A DNA stretch of 64,000 bases from Candidatus Limimonas egerieequi (GTDB lineage Bacteria > Bacillota > Clostridia > Oscillospirales > Acutalibacteraceae): the NCBI GenBank assembly GCA_018064455.1, contig JAGHVH010000015.1:43949-107948 (forward strand). Direction: 5' to 3'. Shown here piece by piece: positions 21,703 to 30,629 of this stretch. Made by a program: the position numbers and the translations under genes. The notes under the pieces are model-generated. The model saw only the letters and a list, made by a program, of their open reading frames with translations, was not told the DNA's origin and did no database searches. How positions within the stretch are numbered: the stretch's first letter is position 1; the number at the start of each line of letters is the position of its first letter.

Positions 21703-24456
21703 GTGTTTGTAATTTCTAAACAACTAGTTTGTCAAAAGTTTATTTATAAAATTCATAGCTCAAGACTTAGAAAGACAAAGTGGAATCTCAACCTCCCACT
21801 TGATGAGGCTAGGCGTAATGACGAGGTAATAGCGCTTGCTGATAGTCAGATGCTTAGGTGGATAGACGAAATTAATAATGTGGTTGATGCTGATGACAAA
21901 GCAAAGGATATTAAAAATCGAATTGCTTATATTAAGCGCCAACCAAACAGTCTAAACAATAGACGCATTATAAAACAGCTATATAAAGACCTTGACGAGC
22001 TGCAGTTTAAACCTGATTATATGTGTTTGATTATTGACAGAGATAAGGATTACCGCAGAGCTTGCAAGGGGTTTAGGATCAACGGTATTACGTATAAGAG
22101 ATTAGTTGGAACCGTAAACGGTGTCAAAAACAGCACAATTGTATTTGTTAATGAGAAACTCGTTGATGAGCTCAGGAGAAGAATAGATAACGGAAGAAAT
22201 CTTAATAAGGAAGCGGTCCCTGCAAAACTAGAGGCGTATAGATCATTACCGTGCAGCGCGTCTATCCCTGTATCAATGCCTAACGGTGTTATTGTCGTTG
22301 ATGATGTTGAGGTGGACTTCGTTTCTGATATTGTTTATTTAAACGATGAGTGTAGCGGAGAACCTGAGATGACATATAAGCACAATGAGCCAGTGCATAT
22401 GGACGTATCCGACGGGTATGGATTGATGCTCCCTTCCCTATCATTAAGATGGAGCGAAGAGCTTGGACTTGATTATATGATGTCTGGGTGTAATACACGA
22501 AACGCATTTGAAAAAGGAATGGTGTTTACATTCGACTTTCTTGATTTTGCGGAACGTGTTGCCGGAACATATATTATTAAAGATGCATGGGGTCACGAAC
22601 AAGATCTGAGAAACGTAGAATTAATTTTGACTACATCCATGCTCAAGCTTTGGGATAGCTACGAAAGTTGTGATGAATATATCAGGAACTGTGTTGAGAA
22701 TCATTATACATTCGGAGTTACTAAGACTTGCCCTAAGGAGTTAGAGTCTGAGCGTAATTTAAACTATCAATTTATTCAGAGTTATACAATGACAGACGAC
22801 GACATCGATGAATTGATTTTACCTACAGTGAATGAAATAAACGATGTGCTTCACGGAGATTGGGCAAAGACCATTCTATTTTTGAAAGGTGTAGGCATTA
22901 CAGAATCAAGCGTTGATAAATTTGATGACGATTATATCAAATCGATTATGATCGACCCAAGAATGATTGACGACCCATACGTAGTGAATAACGTATACCA
23001 ATTAATAAAGAACAGAATAAATGAGGCTAAGGTTGGTGTGCTTAAGGTTCACGGAAACTATTCAATAGCATCTGGAGATCCATATTCACTTTGTCAAAGC
23101 ATGTTTGGCTTGGAGGTAACCGGATTACTTAAATCCGGAGAGATATACAACAAGTACTGGCTAGATTCTGGATCTAATAGACTAGCTTGTTATAGAGCTC
23201 CAATGTCATGCCATTGTAACATACGTAGAGTTAACGTGCACAGTAGCGAGGACGCTAAGTACTGGTATCAGTATATGACAACCTGCACCATTATGAATTC
23301 TTGGGACACGGCAACTGCAGCCCTTAACGGTATGGATTATGACGGCGACTTAGTAATGCTGACAGATAATAGAGTTTTGGTTGACAATATAGAAGAACAA
23401 CCCGCTCTATTTTGCATCCAGAGGAAAGCTGAAAAAATGATACCTACCGAAGAAGATTTTGTTGAAGCAAATATTAAAAGCTTCGGTAATGAAATTGGCC
23501 AAACAACAAATTGGATTACATCAATGTTTGAGGTGCAATCATATTATGACAAGGATAGTAAGGAGTTCCAGGAGCTAGAGTATAGAATTAAGTGTGGCCA
23601 ACTTTACCAGCAGAACGTTATTGACAAGAGCAAGGGTATTGTTGCCAAATCTATGCCGAGAAATTGGCATGATATACATGTTGTTAATAAGATGGAAGAC
23701 GGAGAAGAAAAAAGTTTTTATCGTTCTATCGTTGCAGATAAGAAACCGTATTTTATGAGATACATCTACCCCGCTCTTTCTAAGGATTACAATACATACA
23801 TTAAGAACACAAATAAAAATTCTCTAAGAGAATTTGGCATAACGGTTGATGAGCTCAAAAATATCCCAGAATGTAATCGTACCGACAGACAGAATGAATT
23901 TTTGAGATATTATGATCTCAGAATCCCGGTTGGTGTTGGAGATTGTGTAATGAATCGTATCTGCAGAAAAATAGAAGACTATTTTGACGGATATGTAGGA
24001 AAGCATAACTCTGAGTATAAGTTTGATTATACTATTATGAAAAATAACTCAGAGTATAGCGTCGCACAGTATAATGCGATTCGTAAGTTATATGACGAGT
24101 ATAATAAGAAACTCAGAGGGTATACCGTCTTTGCAGAGTACGAAAAGATAGAAGAATCTGATTTCAAGAATGAAATAGCGGTGATGAACGACGAGTTCAA
24201 GCGTGAATGCGAAGCCACGTGTCCAAATGTAGACATACTATCTAATATTGTCTTAGATATTTGTTACACTCGCAGCGCAACTAAGAGGTTTGCGTGGAAT
24301 ATATGCGGCAATGCTATTATTAACAACCTGTTGCGTAATAATGATTACACAATTAACTTCCCTATGATAGACGAGAACGGAACAATTGAGTATTGTGCAA
24401 ATAAGTTCTCGCTAAATAAAAAAGTTTTGGAGGTGCGCGATGAGTATTACTCTTAA
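21703..24456 (+). CDS. Single-chain two-barrel RNA polymerase, YonO/QDE-1-like
   Basis: 917 aa. At 545-549 is DYDGD within LNGMDYDGDLVML, the DxDGD metal-binding motif of two-double-psi-barrel RNA polymerases (bacterial beta-prime, QDE-1, SP-beta YonO, crAss-like phage RNAP). About 40 residues before it CYRAPMSCHCNIRRV fits the conserved R-P...N segment, and about 105 residues after it IDKSKGIVAK could supply barrel lysines. Single-chain length fits YonO-like enzymes. It would transcribe phage genes independently of host RNAP. The start is uncertain: GTG 21703 touches AAGGGAG, and ATT 21712 has better spacing. Confidence 0.78.
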   Translation: MFVISKQLVCQKFIYKIHSSRLRKTKWNLNLPLDEARRNDEVIALADSQMLRWIDEINNVVDADDKAKDIKNRIAYIKRQPNSLNNRRIIKQLYKDLDELQFKPDYMCLIIDRDKDYRRACKGFRINGITYKRLVGTVNGVKNSTIVFVNEKLVDELRRRIDNGRNLNKEAVPAKLEAYRSLPCSASIPVSMPNGVIVVDDVEVDFVSDIVYLNDECSGEPEMTYKHNEPVHMDVSDGYGLMLPSLSLRWSEELGLDYMMSGCNTRNAFEKGMVFTFDFLDFAERVAGTYIIKDAWGHEQDLRNVELILTTSMLKLWDSYESCDEYIRNCVENHYTFGVTKTCPKELESERNLNYQFIQSYTMTDDDIDELILPTVNEINDVLHGDWAKTILFLKGVGITESSVDKFDDDYIKSIMIDPRMIDDPYVVNNVYQLIKNRINEAKVGVLKVHGNYSIASGDPYSLCQSMFGLEVTGLLKSGEIYNKYWLDSGSNRLACYRAPMSCHCNIRRVNVHSSEDAKYWYQYMTTCTIMNSWDTATAALNGMDYDGDLVMLTDNRVLVDNIEEQPALFCIQRKAEKMIPTEEDFVEANIKSFGNEIGQTTNWITSMFEVQSYYDKDSKEFQELEYRIKCGQLYQQNVIDKSKGIVAKSMPRNWHDIHVVNKMEDGEEKSFYRSIVADKKPYFMRYIYPALSKDYNTYIKNTNKNSLREFGITVDELKNIPECNRTDRQNEFLRYYDLRIPVGVGDCVMNRICRKIEDYFDGYVGKHNSEYKFDYTIMKNNSEYSVAQYNAIRKLYDEYNKKLRGYTVFAEYEKIEESDFKNEIAVMNDEFKRECEATCPNVDILSNIVLDICYTRSATKRFAWNICGNAIINNLLRNNDYTINFPMIDENGTIEYCANKFSLNKKVLEVRDEYYS

Positions 24457-25240
24457 TGAACATGAGTGGGCTGAAGAAATGATCGAGCAGCGCACTCTCG
24501 GAAAGAAGCCGTTTGAGACGTTAACTCGTATTGCCAGATATTATTTGGATAAAAATTATCCTAAATCTGCAGTCAGAGACATGCTCGAATCATATATTTT
24601 GCAGTGTGATCCTAGGGCGTCGCTCCCAAAGTACTCTAAAATTATCGATACGGCGCTGAATAAGGCGTTAAAGTATGAGGCAATATCTATTGACTATATA
24701 GGGGTCACAACGGCCGAATTGAGGCGCATAGGCGATCTGGAGGGCATACAGACCAAACGTCTCGCATTTACGTTGCTTGTGTTATCTAAATATTGGGATA
24801 TGATTAATCCCAACTCGGACCATTGGGTAAACAACAAAGATAGCGAAATAATGTCGCTCGCAAATATAGATACATCCATTAAACGCCAAAGCGCAATGTA
24901 TAGAACATTAAAAGAATTGGGTATGATACAGTTCTCTAAAAAGATAGACAACATTAATGTGAGGGTGTGCTTTGCCGAAGATGACGATGTGGAGTTGTAT
25001 ATTACTGATATGAGAAATCTTGGATATCAATATTTGAAGTATTGTGGAGAACCGTATTTTGAATGTGAGAACTGTGGTATCACTGTAAAAGAAGATAATC
25101 CTGGGTCTGGCAGAAAGCAAAAGTATTGTAAGTCTTGTGCGGTAGAGATCAAAACTAAGCAGAGCGTAGATTCTGTAATGCGAGATCGCACAAATAAAAA
25201 TGTTGGAAAAAATGATATGCCTCTAAGCCCGCTAGTATAA
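24440..25240 (+). CDS. Zinc-finger protein, 266 aa
   Basis: Overlaps the RNA polymerase gene by 17 bp; ATG 24440 follows TTGGAGG. The C-terminal region has CENCG...YCKSC, a zinc ribbon typical of nucleic-acid-binding proteins. The N-terminal part is helical (RIARYYLDKNYPKSAVRDMLE) with a winged-helix-like central part (LANIDTSIKRQSAMYRTLKE). Coupling to the polymerase suggests a specificity or elongation factor for it, which is an inference. Confidence 0.55.
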   Translation: MSITLNEHEWAEEMIEQRTLGKKPFETLTRIARYYLDKNYPKSAVRDMLESYILQCDPRASLPKYSKIIDTALNKALKYEAISIDYIGVTTAELRRIGDLEGIQTKRLAFTLLVLSKYWDMINPNSDHWVNNKDSEIMSLANIDTSIKRQSAMYRTLKELGMIQFSKKIDNINVRVCFAEDDDVELYITDMRNLGYQYLKYCGEPYFECENCGITVKEDNPGSGRKQKYCKSCAVEIKTKQSVDSVMRDRTNKNVGKNDMPLSPLV

Positions 25241-25340
25241 GGCTTTTGAGGCATGTGATGAAATGTATAATATGGTAAAGAAATGTAAGTTTTATTTCAA
25301 ATTTTAATCTTACCATAATAAAAAATATTGAATGTAAAGG

Positions 25341-25562
25341 ATGAATTATTTGATTTCAATTAACAAAGAAGAAGCTAATGCTATTAGAGAAAAGTTTCCT
25401 AACACACATATTGTTAGAACATGTAAGCAAAAATCTAGTCGACACAGATACTATTGTGAAGAGTCTAGACCCGTGATTAATTACATCAATAAGATGCGAG
25501 GAATAGAGCCTCAGAACAAGAAAGAAGGTAATCGACATGGGAACAGAAAGACTTATCAATGA
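25341..25562 (+). CDS. Small conserved phage protein, 73 aa
   Basis: MNYLISINKEEANAIREKFP followed by RTCKQKSSRHRYYCEES resembles a widely distributed small protein of Firmicutes siphophages (basic, with an H-R-YY-EE motif) that I recall from near structural or replication genes; its function is unknown. It overlaps the next gene start by 26 bp. A probable promoter region lies in the 100-bp gap upstream. Confidence 0.6.
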   Translation: MNYLISINKEEANAIREKFPNTHIVRTCKQKSSRHRYYCEESRPVINYINKMRGIEPQNKKEGNRHGNRKTYQ

Positions 25563-26727
25563 AACTGATTTTGAGTATCATAAGCGTCTAATATACGGTA
25601 AGCTAGTTGACAAAACATTGGCAGACGTTGATTATACTGAGTTGGCCGAATTAGCTTATGGTCAGCCATATAGTTCAGATGTTGCTCGTAGAATGTTTTA
25701 TGGAAGCAAGAATACGCTTGATTTAATTGATAGTGAAGTATTATCAAATTTAACAGTAGACGATTACACCGGTGAACTTAATGCAAAAGTTGTTGAGTTG
25801 CAAAAGGAACGTCAGAAGTTTTATGATCAGCGAACCGCATTTAATAAAGTAGTTAGAGATCAGGCGAGAGAAGAAGAACTTGTGCAGTTAATCGAAGATG
25901 CTGTAAAGGAAGCAAACCTTCCTACATTGAATTATTCTCCAAACAAAATCAAGGCGTCAGATAATGATTTGCTTGTTAGTTTAAACGATATTCATTATGG
26001 CGCCGTAATAGATAATTATTGGAATAAATACAACTCTGATATTTGCGCCAAAATGATGTGCGACTATATTGATCACATAATAAATGTTGCTGAAACACAC
26101 AACAGTCAAAATTGTATTATATGGTGCAACGGAGACCAAATATCCGGAAATATACATAGGAGCATTCAGGTAACAAATAAAGAGAATGTTATCGAGCAAA
26201 TAACCGGAGTTTCAGAATTAATTGCCGAATTTATATCAGAATTAAGCAAACACTTTGAAACTGTCACATTTGTTAGCGTAGCGGGGAATCACAGCAGACT
26301 TAATCCTAACAAGGATGAAGCTTTGGCGTCTGAAAGATTAGATGACCTCGTCGAATGGTATCTTGCTGCCAGATTACAAAATTTTGAAAATGTAATTATT
26401 GGTGGCGGAGAAAAGATTGACAACACGATGTACACAATTGATGTCAGAGGCAAGACATACCTAGGAATACATGGAGATTACGATGGATCTGCGTCTAAGA
26501 TCCAATCTCTTCAGACTATGGTAAATAAGCCTCTGTATGCTGTATTGTCTGGACATCTTCATCACGGAAAGATTGATGAAGTCCAGGGAATAAAGACAAT
26601 CATGGCCGGAAGCTTCCAGGGTATGGATGATTACTGTGTGCAGAAACGAATATACGGACACCCAGAACAAACAATTTGCGTTTGTGATGAGAACGGTATT
26701 AGATGTATATATCAAGTTAATTTATAA
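25537..26727 (+). CDS. Calcineurin-like metallophosphoesterase, 396 aa
   Basis: From about residue 145 the metallophosphoesterase motifs occur in order: SLNDIHYGA (D-x-H), CNGDQISG (GDxxx), VAGNHSR (GNHx), GIHGDYDG and LSGHLHHG (GHxH). The first 140 residues form a helical, charged N-terminal extension. Such phage enzymes act on DNA ends, cyclic nucleotides or phosphoproteins; no substrate can be chosen here. ATG 25537 follows AAGAAGG. It is followed by a rho-independent terminator. Confidence 0.85.
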   Translation: MGTERLINETDFEYHKRLIYGKLVDKTLADVDYTELAELAYGQPYSSDVARRMFYGSKNTLDLIDSEVLSNLTVDDYTGELNAKVVELQKERQKFYDQRTAFNKVVRDQAREEELVQLIEDAVKEANLPTLNYSPNKIKASDNDLLVSLNDIHYGAVIDNYWNKYNSDICAKMMCDYIDHIINVAETHNSQNCIIWCNGDQISGNIHRSIQVTNKENVIEQITGVSELIAEFISELSKHFETVTFVSVAGNHSRLNPNKDEALASERLDDLVEWYLAARLQNFENVIIGGGEKIDNTMYTIDVRGKTYLGIHGDYDGSASKIQSLQTMVNKPLYAVLSGHLHHGKIDEVQGIKTIMAGSFQGMDDYCVQKRIYGHPEQTICVCDENGIRCIYQVNL

Positions 26728-26737
26728 ATTAGTTTAA

Positions 26738-26763
26738 GGCCGGATAATTTATCCGGTCTTTTC
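26738..26763 (+). terminator. Rho-independent terminator
   Basis: GGCCGGAT-AATTT-ATCCGGTC followed by TTTTCT, immediately after the phosphoesterase gene. Confidence 0.85.
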
Positions 26764-26787
26764 TGTTGAATGAAAGGTGGTGAGCAA

Positions 26788-27807
26788 GTGGCTCGCAAAA
26801 CTATAATGACAAGAATCACAAGCGAAGAAAAGATGAAGCAAATCAATCCATACAATCTACGATTAAAAGAAGATTTTTTGATGTACTTAAAATCTGTTCA
26901 GCGCAGCCCAGGTACGATATATGGCTATGATTCTGATTTGAACATAGTTTTTACGTACATATTAGATAACTTGGATAACAAAGAATTTCAGAAGTTGACA
27001 AAGCGAGATTTAATAGGGTTACAAAACTGGATGGTAGATAATGGCAACTCTAGTGCACGTATCAGACGAGTTAAGAGTGCCATAAGCTCATTGTCAAATT
27101 ATTGCGAAAATATCTTAAGTGATGACGATCCGGAATTTGACGGATATAGATCTATAGTTAGAAAGATAGAGAATCCACCTCTACAACCTGTCAGAGATAA
27201 GACGGTTTGGGAGGAGAAAGAATTAGAGGCATTATTAAATCAGTTGACTGCAAATCAGGATTATGAGCGCGCATGCTATGTAGCACTTGCTATGTATGGA
27301 GGAAGACGCAAATCTGAAATATGCAGATTTAAGGTTTCAGACTTCGACCCGGATAAATTAATATGTGACGGAGCTTTATATAAGAGCAGCCCAATATTAA
27401 CAAAGGGAAATAAATATTTAGAATGTTATACACTTGCTAAAAAGGTTCAGCCTTATCTTGACGATTGGATGAATCAGCGCAAGGAGTTAGGGATAGATAA
27501 TGAATGGCTATTCCCTAGCAGAGTAGATCCTAATGGACATATTAGTATAACTACAATCAACAGCTGGACAAAGAGGTTTACAAGAATGACCGGAAAGGAT
27601 TTTTACTTCCATAGCCTCAGACACTATTTTGTGTCGGCGTTATCCAAGGCTGGTATACCTGACAACGTGGTTGTACAAATCTTAGGATGGTCTTCATCTG
27701 AGATGTTCAACGTTTACAATGACAATTCAAAGGATGACCAAATAGGTGCATTCTTTTCTAACGGTGATATATCAGTTCCAGAGCATAAAACTTTGGGCGA
27801 TATATAA
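26788..27807 (+). CDS. Tyrosine recombinase/integrase, 339 aa
   Basis: A full two-domain phage-integrase protein: SAM-like core-binding region (about 20-110), then catalytic domain with YGGRRKSEICRF (Arg I), HSLRHYF (HxxR), LGWSSSEMFNVYND with the Tyr nucleophile. GTG 26788 chosen, as AAAGGTGGTG lies at optimal spacing and ATG 26770 overlaps that site. It sits upstream of the HU-like and terminase genes rather than at a phage attachment locus; some phages have recombinases here for genome resolution. Whether it is the phage integrase is unclear. Confidence 0.85.
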   Translation: MARKTIMTRITSEEKMKQINPYNLRLKEDFLMYLKSVQRSPGTIYGYDSDLNIVFTYILDNLDNKEFQKLTKRDLIGLQNWMVDNGNSSARIRRVKSAISSLSNYCENILSDDDPEFDGYRSIVRKIENPPLQPVRDKTVWEEKELEALLNQLTANQDYERACYVALAMYGGRRKSEICRFKVSDFDPDKLICDGALYKSSPILTKGNKYLECYTLAKKVQPYLDDWMNQRKELGIDNEWLFPSRVDPNGHISITTINSWTKRFTRMTGKDFYFHSLRHYFVSALSKAGIPDNVVVQILGWSSSEMFNVYNDNSKDDQIGAFFSNGDISVPEHKTLGDI

Positions 27808-27831
27808 TCGCGTTTTAAGGGAGAAAAGGAT

Positions 27832-28302
27832 ATGAATAAAGGACAATTAATTAGTAAGGCAGCAGAAGTCTTACGACAAAATAAAGTTCAAAAAATAATA
27901 CCTCCTCAAAAATTTACTTTTTATATTTCAGACGAAGATGGAAATCAAAACAGCTTCACAGTTAAAAAGAACTCTAGGGCAATTCTATTAAACAAAAGCG
28001 ACGTAGAGGTAATCCTAGACGCATTGCTGGCAGTGGTAGAGGACGCCATGAAGAGAGGAGAACCTATTGAGCTGAACGGGTATGGAAAGCTCGGAATGAG
28101 GCACAGGGTGGCAACTACGACCACACACCCTCAGACTGGAAAGACCGTTCCGGTTCCGGAAAAGTATATACCTAAATTTTGGTCGGGAGAGAAATTAAGA
28201 AAGGCTGCGTTAATATATCAGCAGTCATTAAAAGAGACTCCTGCTGAAACTGTATTTGAGTCCTACTTCGACGAAGACGAGGAGGCGTGTGACGATGATT
28301 GA
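27832..28302 (+). CDS. HU/IHF-family DNA-binding protein, extended
   Basis: 156 aa. LNGYGKLGMRHRVATTTTHPQTGKTVPVPEKYIPKFWSGEKLRKAA is recognisable as the HU/IHF beta-arm region (split here: LNGYGKLGMR, HPQTGKTVPVP, IPKFWSGEKL), with the usual N-terminal MNKGQLISKAAEVL. An insertion of about 35 residues near the N-terminus and an acidic C-terminal tail make it longer than classical 90-aa HU. Architectural role in DNA bending for recombination or packaging is likely, given its neighbours, the integrase and TerS-like gene. Confidence 0.8.
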   Translation: MNKGQLISKAAEVLRQNKVQKIIPPQKFTFYISDEDGNQNSFTVKKNSRAILLNKSDVEVILDALLAVVEDAMKRGEPIELNGYGKLGMRHRVATTTTHPQTGKTVPVPEKYIPKFWSGEKLRKAALIYQQSLKETPAETVFESYFDEDEEACDDD

Positions 28303-29299
28303 GGTTAACGCCAAATCTGTCGTGTGCTCGAGATGTGGCACTCCGTATGAAAGATATAAGGGGTACTTTCCTGTTAGCTATTCACCTATGTGGAAAGGAA
28401 TAGGATATGTTCCGGTTTGCAGAGAATGCATTGATAATATGTACAATTCGTATTTGACTCAGTGCACCACTCCGGCAGACGCGGCGAGACAAGTTTGTAG
28501 GTGTTTGGATTTGTATTTCAACGACAAGGTGTTCGACACATGTTTAAAGAAGTCAACATCTAAGTCTGTTATGAGTACATACATATCTAAACTTACCGTT
28601 GCAACATACGCCGACAAGAGCTACGACGACACGCTCAAACAAGAAGGAACTCTTTGGGACTTTGTTGTTAACAAAGAAACTTTGGCAAGCAAACCCGTTG
28701 TTCAGCCAGATCCAAAAGAGGATATAGATATTCCTGAAGAGGTACTGGATTTCTGGGGTCCTGGATATAACTCAGATATGTATCTTGAGCTAGAACAAAG
28801 AAGGAAATACTGGATGTCTAAACTTCCTAACAGTTCAGAGGATGGATTAGATATTGGTACCGAGGCTATCATTAGACAAATTTGTAACCTTGAGATTGAT
28901 ATTAACAGAGACCGAGCAGCCGGAAAGTCTATAGAAAAAAGTGTAAGTGCACTTAATAATCTACTGGGAAGTGCCAGCTTAAAGCCTACACAAAAGAAAT
29001 CTGACGAGCTAGATCAGATTATAGAGAACACACCTTATGGAGTGTGGATAAAGAAATGGGAAGATAGTCGGCCTATCCCAGAAGTTGACCCAGAACTTCA
29101 AGATGTCGACGGTATTGTAAAATATATTTCAATATGGTTTTTGGGACACTTATGCAAGATGCTTGGAATCAGAAATACATATTGTAAATTATATGAAGAA
29201 GAAATAGCTAAACTTAAAATAGACAAACCTGAATACGAAGATGAAGATGACGAAACGGTATTTAATGACATCTTCGGAAATGTTACGGATGGGTCTTAA
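28295..29299 (+). CDS. Putative terminase small subunit / TerL partner, 334 aa
   Basis: Starts at ATG 28295, which follows GAGGAGG and overlaps the HU stop. It has an N-terminal zinc ribbon, CSRCG...CREC, and a mostly helical rest. It lies directly upstream of TerL with overlapping stop and start (TAATG). Gene order and size support a packaging recognition subunit, although no sequence motif is diagnostic. A role as a TerL-associated DNA-binding protein is the best reading. Confidence 0.55.
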   Translation: MIEVNAKSVVCSRCGTPYERYKGYFPVSYSPMWKGIGYVPVCRECIDNMYNSYLTQCTTPADAARQVCRCLDLYFNDKVFDTCLKKSTSKSVMSTYISKLTVATYADKSYDDTLKQEGTLWDFVVNKETLASKPVVQPDPKEDIDIPEEVLDFWGPGYNSDMYLELEQRRKYWMSKLPNSSEDGLDIGTEAIIRQICNLEIDINRDRAAGKSIEKSVSALNNLLGSASLKPTQKKSDELDQIIENTPYGVWIKKWEDSRPIPEVDPELQDVDGIVKYISIWFLGHLCKMLGIRNTYCKLYEEEIAKLKIDKPEYEDEDDETVFNDIFGNVTDGS

Positions 29300-29577
29300 T
29301 GTCTGACAGCAGAATAGATCGTATCATGGAAGGAGCCGCGTGTTGGGCTTCCTTTTATAGGCATAACCCGCACAGGTTCGCAAAAGATTATTTGCACGTT
29401 GAGTTAAAGCTATTTCAAAAGATACTATTAGTAATGATGAACATGTGCAATGTTGTTGCATTCATAGGATCTCGTGGCATAGGTAAAACATACCTGAGCG
29501 CACTATTTTGTACTATCAGATGCATTTTGTATCCGGGCACTAAAATATGTGTCGCTTCAGGAACTAGAGGACAGGCT
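29299..29577 (+). CDS. terL: Terminase large subunit, exon 1
   Basis: 93 codons carrying the ATPase start: FQKILLVMMNM...FIGSRGIGKTYLSALF, where GSRGIGKT is the Walker A. Reading stops three bases later in intron DNA (TAG at 29578). The exon joins 30630 in frame: GQA from exon 1 is followed by LNVLEKIMMEL. Total spliced length is 596 aa, normal for a large terminase that cuts and translocates DNA into the prohead. Confidence 0.88.
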
Positions 29578-30629
29578 TAGTAACATAGGTCGCTTTTGCA
29601 GAAATGCAATCGAAAAATAATCCATTGAATTGCTGGAAAGTCCTTAGAGCCATATTGACCACAACATAGTCATGAAATATGGGCAAGTGTGACGGTTAAA
29701 AATAATATGGATTGGAAGATCAGCAGCCAAGCCCTGAACAGGGGAAGGTTCAACGACTATCCTATATGGAGTAGTAAAGCAAGCTACTGGCTTTACGAAG
29801 CGGTGGATACCCGCAAGGGTAAAGATATAGTCTAGTCTGCGCCGAAAGGCGTAGTGATGGGGTGGCTCCCGTCAATTATATTAAATAAATTACGAGGTAA
29901 TATTATGAAGAAACCGATTGATTTAATCGGCTGTAAGTTTGGCCGGCTTACAGTACTCGAAAAGGCTGAAAAAAGCAAGGACGGCAGATCACAATGGTTG
30001 TGCAAGTGTGACTGCGGAAATGAAAGAATTGTATTAGAAAAGAGTTTGAAAAATGGTCACACCAAGTCGTGTGGATGTCTGAACAAAGAAATAAATAGTA
30101 TGAGAAGCTTTAAGGATCATACTGGAGAAAGGTTTGGCAGACTTACTGTCGTATCTAGAGCAGAAGATTATATAGCTCCATCTGGAAAGCATCATGTGCG
30201 CTGGCTATGTGAATGTGATTGCGGAAATAGCGTAATTGTCGATGTCTCGTCTTTGGTGAGAGGGCATACAAAATCTTGCGGATGTCTACACGAAGATGTA
30301 ATTAATAATGGCACCAACACGTCTCACGGAGGTCGTTATGACCGATTGTACAAAGTGTTGGCGAACATGAAAAACAGGTGTTATAACACCAATGCATCAG
30401 ATTATAAATATTACGGTGGACGCGGAATAACAATATGCGACGAATGGTTAAATGATTATAACTCTTTTAAGACATGGGCGCTAGAAAATGGATATGACGA
30501 AAACGCTCCTATGTTTGAGTGTACAATTGACAGAATAGATGTGAATGGAAATTACGAACCCAATAATTGTAGATGGGTAAGTATGGACGTTCAATCTCGT
30601 AACAGACGTAATGTAATTAATAAATAACG
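29578..30629 (+). ncRNA. Group I intron in terL
   Basis: 1052 nt. Upstream exon ends with U and the intron ends with G as group I splicing requires. Conserved core blocks are CCATTGAATTGCTGG near 29615, the P7-like GATCAGCAGCCAAGC...GGTTCAACGACTATC region near 29725 and AAGATATAGTCT near 29830. The same blocks occur in the two other introns of this window. The exact boundaries were fixed by restoring the TerL reading frame. It hosts an HNH homing endonuclease. Confidence 0.85.
29905..30627 (+). CDS. HNH homing endonuclease with duplicated zinc module
   Basis: 240 aa. The first 140 residues contain two copies of a zinc-binding repeat (GCKFGRLTVLE...CKCDCG...SCGC and GERFGRLTVVS...CECDCG...SCGC), acting as DNA-recognition modules. 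The C-terminal part (RLYKVLANMKNRCYN, YYGGRGITICDEW, CTIDRIDVNGNYEPNNCRW) is an HNH nuclease domain with NCRW metal site. Start at ATG 29905 (CGAGG upstream). It is nested in the terL intron, and its stop codon abuts the 3' splice site. It should cut intronless terL alleles to spread the intron. Confidence 0.88.
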   Translation: MKKPIDLIGCKFGRLTVLEKAEKSKDGRSQWLCKCDCGNERIVLEKSLKNGHTKSCGCLNKEINSMRSFKDHTGERFGRLTVVSRAEDYIAPSGKHHVRWLCECDCGNSVIVDVSSLVRGHTKSCGCLHEDVINNGTNTSHGGRYDRLYKVLANMKNRCYNTNASDYKYYGGRGITICDEWLNDYNSFKTWALENGYDENAPMFECTIDRIDVNGNYEPNNCRWVSMDVQSRNRRNVINK

